DNA from: Nepenthes gracilis
Taxonomy: Eukaryota; Streptophyta; Magnoliopsida; Caryophyllales; Nepenthaceae
Assembly: GCA_033239525.1 (NCBI GenBank)
Contig: BSYO01000033.1
Location: forward strand, 8,485,501 to 8,549,500
DNA length: 64,000 nt
Reading direction: 5' to 3'
The notes beneath the pieces were generated by a model. That model was not told where the DNA came from. It saw nothing but the letters and a program-made list of their open reading frames with translations, and searched no databases. This document shows positions 59,617 to 64,000 of this stretch, in pieces (positions within the stretch are counted from its first letter, which is position 1; each line of letters opens with the position of its first letter). A program made the position numbers and the translations under genes.

Positions 59617-60490
59617 TATTGCGTACCGGTTTTTGGGGTCCGGAGCAACATAAGAGTTTGAAGTTTGGAGTTAGAGAGAAGGAGAGATCGAGACCAGATT
59701 TTACGTGGAAAACCTCCCCTTAAAATGAGGAGGAAAAACCACGAGGCTTGAAGCCTGAGAAAGATCTTCACTATGTTCGTTTGTTGTGTACAAAATACAA
59801 GATAGGGAGAGACCCTTTCTTTTCCTTCTTTTATCTCTTATTTCTGGCTAGAGAGGAAGATCTCAGAGGACCCTGGATGTTCCAAGAGATGTCGAGAGAA
59901 GGTCTCGAGGATCCCTTTCTTGCGGGCTCTAAGTAAGTATTTATAGAGAAATGTGGTGGTTGAAGTGTCACGTGGCACTTGCTCGCAGGAGGCTGTCCCT
60001 ACTACTCCGACATGTCCATGCCGTGTCGTGCATCTTTGGCGTGTGTAGGAAGTCAGCCGCAACGCCGCGATATGGGTAGCCATACCTTATCGGGAATGTG
60101 AATCGTCTTGAAGTGACAAGGCATGTTCCGAGGTTTATTATAATTTCTGTGGCGGTGGCGTGATGTATGGGTTGCGTGTCCCTTGATGACTGTGAAGCTG
60201 CGCTGGCATTCTCGGACATCAGGGAGAGTCCTCGTCCCTTACTGGCCTTATCAGCCTTTAGATGAGTCCTCGTACTAGATGCCATATCGTGCTTGTTCTC
60301 GGATGGGATGAGAGGGTTCTCGGACGTTGACTGCATCGTTGACTTGCTAAAAGCTTTTGGGCCATTGTGGAATGTCCTCGTGCTTATTACCTTACGCGGT
60401 CTTAGACAAACTGACAATTTGGGCTTCTCGGGTCAAGTACTCGTCCTCTTGCCCATTCTTTTTAGGGACCCCGGGTATTGGAACCCAACA
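59617..60490 (-). repeat. 5' LTR of the Tat-type element (right copy)
   Basis: TATTGCGTACCGG (start eroded from TGTTG) to GGAACCCAACA. It aligns to 55011-55864 but differs at 59970-60100, where it has additional sequence (including GTAGGAAGTCAGCCGCAACG) absent from the left copy. Confidence 0.9.
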
Positions 60491-60495
60491 AGTTT

Positions 60496-61685
60496 CTAAC
60501 ACTTTCTTATAAATAGAAAATATACAAAAAAAATTAAAGTTAAGATTTCAAAAATTAATATAGTTTATGTGATTTGACTCAATTATAAACATGTTTAAAA
60601 AATTATATGATAATTTAAGACATATAAAAGTATATATATTTAAAATTTAAAGACATATAGGAATATGAAATAAAATTTAAAGGCATATAAGAATATTATT
60701 ATCAAAATTTAATTCATAAATATGATTTATATAGATTTAAAATATGTATTTAATAAAAATTTTGAGATAAGTGTAGAATCACATATTTACAAAGTATAAT
60801 AATTTTAAATATAAAAATAACACATATATGAGTATTTGAAATAAAAAATACTCAAAGAGATTAGAAATAAATAGTAATAAAATAAGAATAAATTTAGATA
60901 TATTTATCTTTATTTGATTTTACTAAAATATTTCTTAATTTTACTTTAATTTTTTTCTTTCTCTCTTCTCTTCCCTCTCTTCCTCTTCTATTTCTCTCCT
61001 GTCTTAAAAGTTTAGCTAAAAATGAGTTAAAATCAATCAAAACACAAATTTATAGAAAATGGGCACATGAGCGTCGATCAAGTGTCGATCATGCACTGAG
61101 ACATATTTCATACTGCACACGAGCGCACATTAAATGTTAATATTTTATCCTAAATATACATATCCGCCATTTGAGTGCACTTTAGGCGCAAGCATTCTAC
61201 CTAAAATGAGCTTATGCGTGAGTTAGGTAGATCAAGTGCCACTCAACCTAATTTATTCATATCCAAAACATAATTTTTTGGCCCAAAATTTTAATTAATG
61301 TAAAAAAATCTATTAATATAATTAAATTGGTTATCATTAAAAATAACATTTTAGAATTTATACCTTAAATTTAAACTTATTAGTCTCAAGTCCTCAGGCC
61401 TTGAGGTAAGCAGTTTTTTACTATCATGATGGTTGTTCGGTTTCTTTGGACCTATACTTTAAGTGACCGCCTATTTAGATTATCATAAGTAACTGACAGG
61501 GTATTGAAATTGCTTGTCATATTCAAGGTCAACCTTGATATGTGTGAAGCACCTATAATAGTTTAAATAAGCACACAAAAATACAAAATTGAGTTTGAAT
61601 GAAACATAATATTTTATTTGTTAAGTAGGCAAATTGAACATAAAATTATTCCTTTCGTAGTATTACCGACACCCAGATGATCCTT
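60496..61685. other. AT-rich spacer, nothing recognised
   Basis: AT-rich with many ATATAA and AAATTTAAAG words resembling those just before 55011, which supports it being the other side of the same host sequence. No ORF or repeat ends seen. Confidence 0.55.
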
Positions 61686-61689
61686 CCTA

Positions 61690-64000
61690 AGTAGGTGAGG
61701 GCTTGTTCATGTGTGCCAACTTCCTAGTGGCCTGGATGTTTTGTAGTGGCAAGTTGCCAACTTCAAATGCAGGTTCGTTCACCTTTCAGTTGTAGTATTT
61801 GGCCACCCATTGCTGGTACACTATAGCATTGATGAACTCAATGTTTTTGCCTTCCTCAATAGGTCTAGATTTTGCCTTAAAAGCTGAGAGTTTTACCCGT
61901 GTTTGAAGTTCATCACCTGGTAAATGAGAAAGCTTATCTCTGCAAAGATTAAGGCTTTTGTCATGAAACATATGCTAAAAGACGTTTCCATGGTGGTTTC
62001 TCTTGGTATTATTCAATATGCCAAGAGTAACGAGGAAAGCTTTTAAACCCATGCTCCTCTGGCTTTATGTAGCTTGACGTTTAGCACATTGATGATTGTC
62101 TAGCTAGTTACTTCTGCCTAATTGTCCATTTAGGGATCTGAGATCGACATGTGGACAAAATGAATCCAAGGCTATGATAATAGATTTCAAACCTTTTGTT
62201 AGAGAATTAAATGTTGTTATTAGTGACTATTACTTTACGAGTCTGAGTTGAAATACAATGCTTTAGCACAAGAACTTAGTGGCATTCTTCTCAATGATTT
62301 TATCCGGTTGAAAGTCAATCACCCATTTTGTAAAATAGTTAATGCTGATGGTGATGACTTTTGTCGACCGATAACTAGCCCCTAGTGTGAAACTCTAAGG
62401 AGCCTATTGATATTTAAGCCCATAGGCGGCTTCTTTGGGATGCTTCCATAAATCTAACAATTAGCATACTTTTTGGTAAACTCCAAGTTATCTCGCTTTA
62501 TAGTAGACCAATAACATCCTTACGTTACTATTTTCAAGGTTAGGTTTTTCTCCCCCTTGTGCCCCCAGGAAATGCCAAGATGATCTTCTCAAAGCACATA
62601 GTCATTCTCCACTAGGGTCAAACAATGCATTCAAGGTGCCAAGTAACCTCTCCGGTACAATGACCCATCTAGTATTATGTACCAGTCAGCAGTTTTTATT
62701 ATTCGATTTGGTCTCTACTTGATCGATTGGTAACATGCTAGATCGAAGGTATTCTAGGTAAAGGCTCAACTAAATTTTCTCATGAGACAATTTGAAAACT
62801 CTATCTTGTTCCCCTATATTAGATTTCTATCAAATCTCTGACATATTCCCAACATGTTACTTTAGGCAACCTAAAGTTGCCATTTAATAGAGATGATCAC
62901 CTTTTCTATTTGTCTTTTTGCAGCAGATGGATGATTTTGTATTTGTCAAGGTTTGATAAGAGAGTTAGGGCCTTACTAAGTTATTTAGCCAATTGGGATT
63001 GTTGGCTTCGAAGTTAACCAACACTATGTTAACCACTAGCTTGGATTGCTAAAGATGGTTAGGCTTTTAATAGACTACTCCTTAGCTACTTTTAATCTAG
63101 TTAATAGAACCTTATACTCATCCATATCGTTGGTCACCTAAGATCTAAATGTGATGGTGTATTTCAGCTCCATATCTTCGAGGGATGTTAGGATCACTCC
63201 CACTTTACTACCTGTTTGACAAGATGTCCCATCCACATGAAGGTTCAATGGAGGTAACGTTATACTGAGGCGAGCCCCTAAGGGTTCTATGATCTGCTTT
63301 TCTAAGCCTAGGATCATCATCTTGATGATGAAGTTTTCAAAAGTTTGGCTCTTTATTGTGGTTGGGCTCAAAGCTCTATATAAAATTCACTCAATTTAAT
63401 TAATCACTTGATTAAATTTCTACATTTTTTTGGCCTCTAAAGGATCTTTTAATTAAGAGGTTAGTCGGTTAAAACTACTATCTTTGAGGCTGGAAGTAAG
63501 GTTGAAGCCTTCCTGTAGTGAGCACCAAGGCCAATGCAGTCTTCTCAATTTGAGTGTATGTCGTTTTTGAGACGACAAGAATCTTACTGATGTAATACAC
63601 TATTTTTGCACCCTTGACTCTTTTCTGACTATGATGATATTTAGCGCCAGGTTAGATATGATCAGATATAAGTACAAGTCCTTACCATCTTCATGATGAA
63701 TTAGTAGAGGTGGGAGCACTAAGTATTCCTTTGACTATTGGAAGGTCTATTAGCACTTGTTCGTCCATCGGAACCTTTCCTTATTAACCTATCTCATAGC
63801 CTTGCAGAATGATAAATATTTCTCAGTAAGTTTTGCTACAATTCGCGACAATGCTACCAACCACCCGGTAAGCCTCTTGATATCCTTGACCATCTTGGTT
63901 GGCTCCATATCAATGAGAACTTTCGTTTTTTCAGGTTAGCTTCAATGCTACATTGAGAAATTATGAAACAAAGAAAATTACTCAAAATGACTCCAAATAC
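61690..64000 (-). pseudogene. Decayed Gypsy RT-RNase H-integrase (Tat-like)
   Basis: Read right to left on the - strand with many stops. RT end near 63970-63740: VSQ.SIEANLKK and RW..GLPGG..ALS-like. An RNase H domain of the retroelement type follows near 63740-63380: LVLISDHI, VYYISKILV..KTTYTQIEK.ALAL, GRLQPYFQ. A second RNase H-like domain at 63371-63100 (LNLHVDGTSCQTGSKVGVIL, with DEYK.LL..L) is typical of Tat/Ogre-type elements. Integrase near 62360-62270 reads VITITINYFTKW. Its C-terminal part at 61970-61700 has QTRVKLSAF and YQQWVAKYYN, then FEVGNL. The 5' half and LTRs lie beyond the window or are lost. Confidence 0.8.

Larger units (their letters stand above)
55011..60490 (-). mobile_element. 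Pol-less Tat-type Gypsy element with antisense ORF
   Basis: Two LTRs (55011-55864 and 59617-60490) with TGTTG outer start and CAACA outer end; AGTTT at 55006-55010 and 60491-60495. Orientation is minus. Beside the right LTR the - strand reads TTGGCGCCCGTCAAATTTATGGG, the TTGGCGCC-type primer-binding site and leader typical of Tat-like Gypsy elements. A gag remnant follows on the - strand (59534 to about 58800). The opposite end carries GGGGGCCTAG before the 3' LTR as a likely polypurine tract. Between them is no protease, RT or integrase, only a minisatellite and an ORF antisense to gag. It would be non-autonomous, dependent on a relative. Confidence 0.85.

Noticed and set aside
1..64000. CRISPR arrays, bacterial operons, tRNA or rRNA genes
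   Set aside because: Spliced plant genes and plant retroelements explain the structured regions. No spacer-repeat array, ribosomal RNA segment or cloverleaf gene was recognised, though I could not run a tRNA scan.

Overview
The window is nuclear DNA of a flowering plant. It is AT-rich, its genes have GT-AG introns, it carries an angiosperm-type ribosomal protein gene and a plant cysteine oxidase, and most of the remainder is Copia, Gypsy, TRIM and LINE-like retroelement sequence in many states of decay. I cannot name the species. Long introns packed with retroelements suggest a TE-rich, probably woody lineage, but that is inference.

Only two cellular genes are supported, both on the + strand in the first half. 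The first is a PCO3-like plant cysteine oxidase (N-degron oxygen sensor). Four coding exons lie between 3907 and 21756, and the N-terminal exon is not in the window. The second is a complete five-exon gene for 60S ribosomal protein eL18 (RPL18), 22852-31388, 187 codons, with a TATA box, telo-box and site II-like element upstream. Their introns are very long (8.4, 4.0, 4.8 and 7.65 kb) and contain a Copia relic with a nested solo LTR, a 127-bp minisatellite, and a whole decayed Gypsy element (24084-29465). The two genes are unrelated in function and appear to be simple neighbours.

From 34640 on, the window is almost entirely retroelements. 34640-40313 is a nearly full-length minus-strand Copia with two LTRs and a CTATT target duplication. 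40560-53105 is a nested stack. A decayed antisense-ORF protein region, probably from a Tat-type Gypsy, is split by a chromodomain Gypsy (41061-51584). The 3' LTR of that Gypsy is split by a solo LTR (TCTAC duplication) and by a poly(A) retroelement (15-bp duplication). The solo LTR contains a tandem and inverted TRIM array, which itself contains another solo LTR (AACTG duplication). 53109-53315 looks like a small fold-back element. 55011-60490 is a minus-strand, pol-less Tat-type Gypsy with an AGTTT duplication, an antisense extra ORF and a minisatellite. 61690 to the window end is a decayed minus-strand Gypsy RT-RNase H-integrase region.

No tRNA, rRNA, CRISPR or bacterial-type features were seen. 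I found no convincing novel system. The most instructive parts are the datable five-deep insertion stack, the TRIM array with its inverted junction, and the two antisense-ORF relics.
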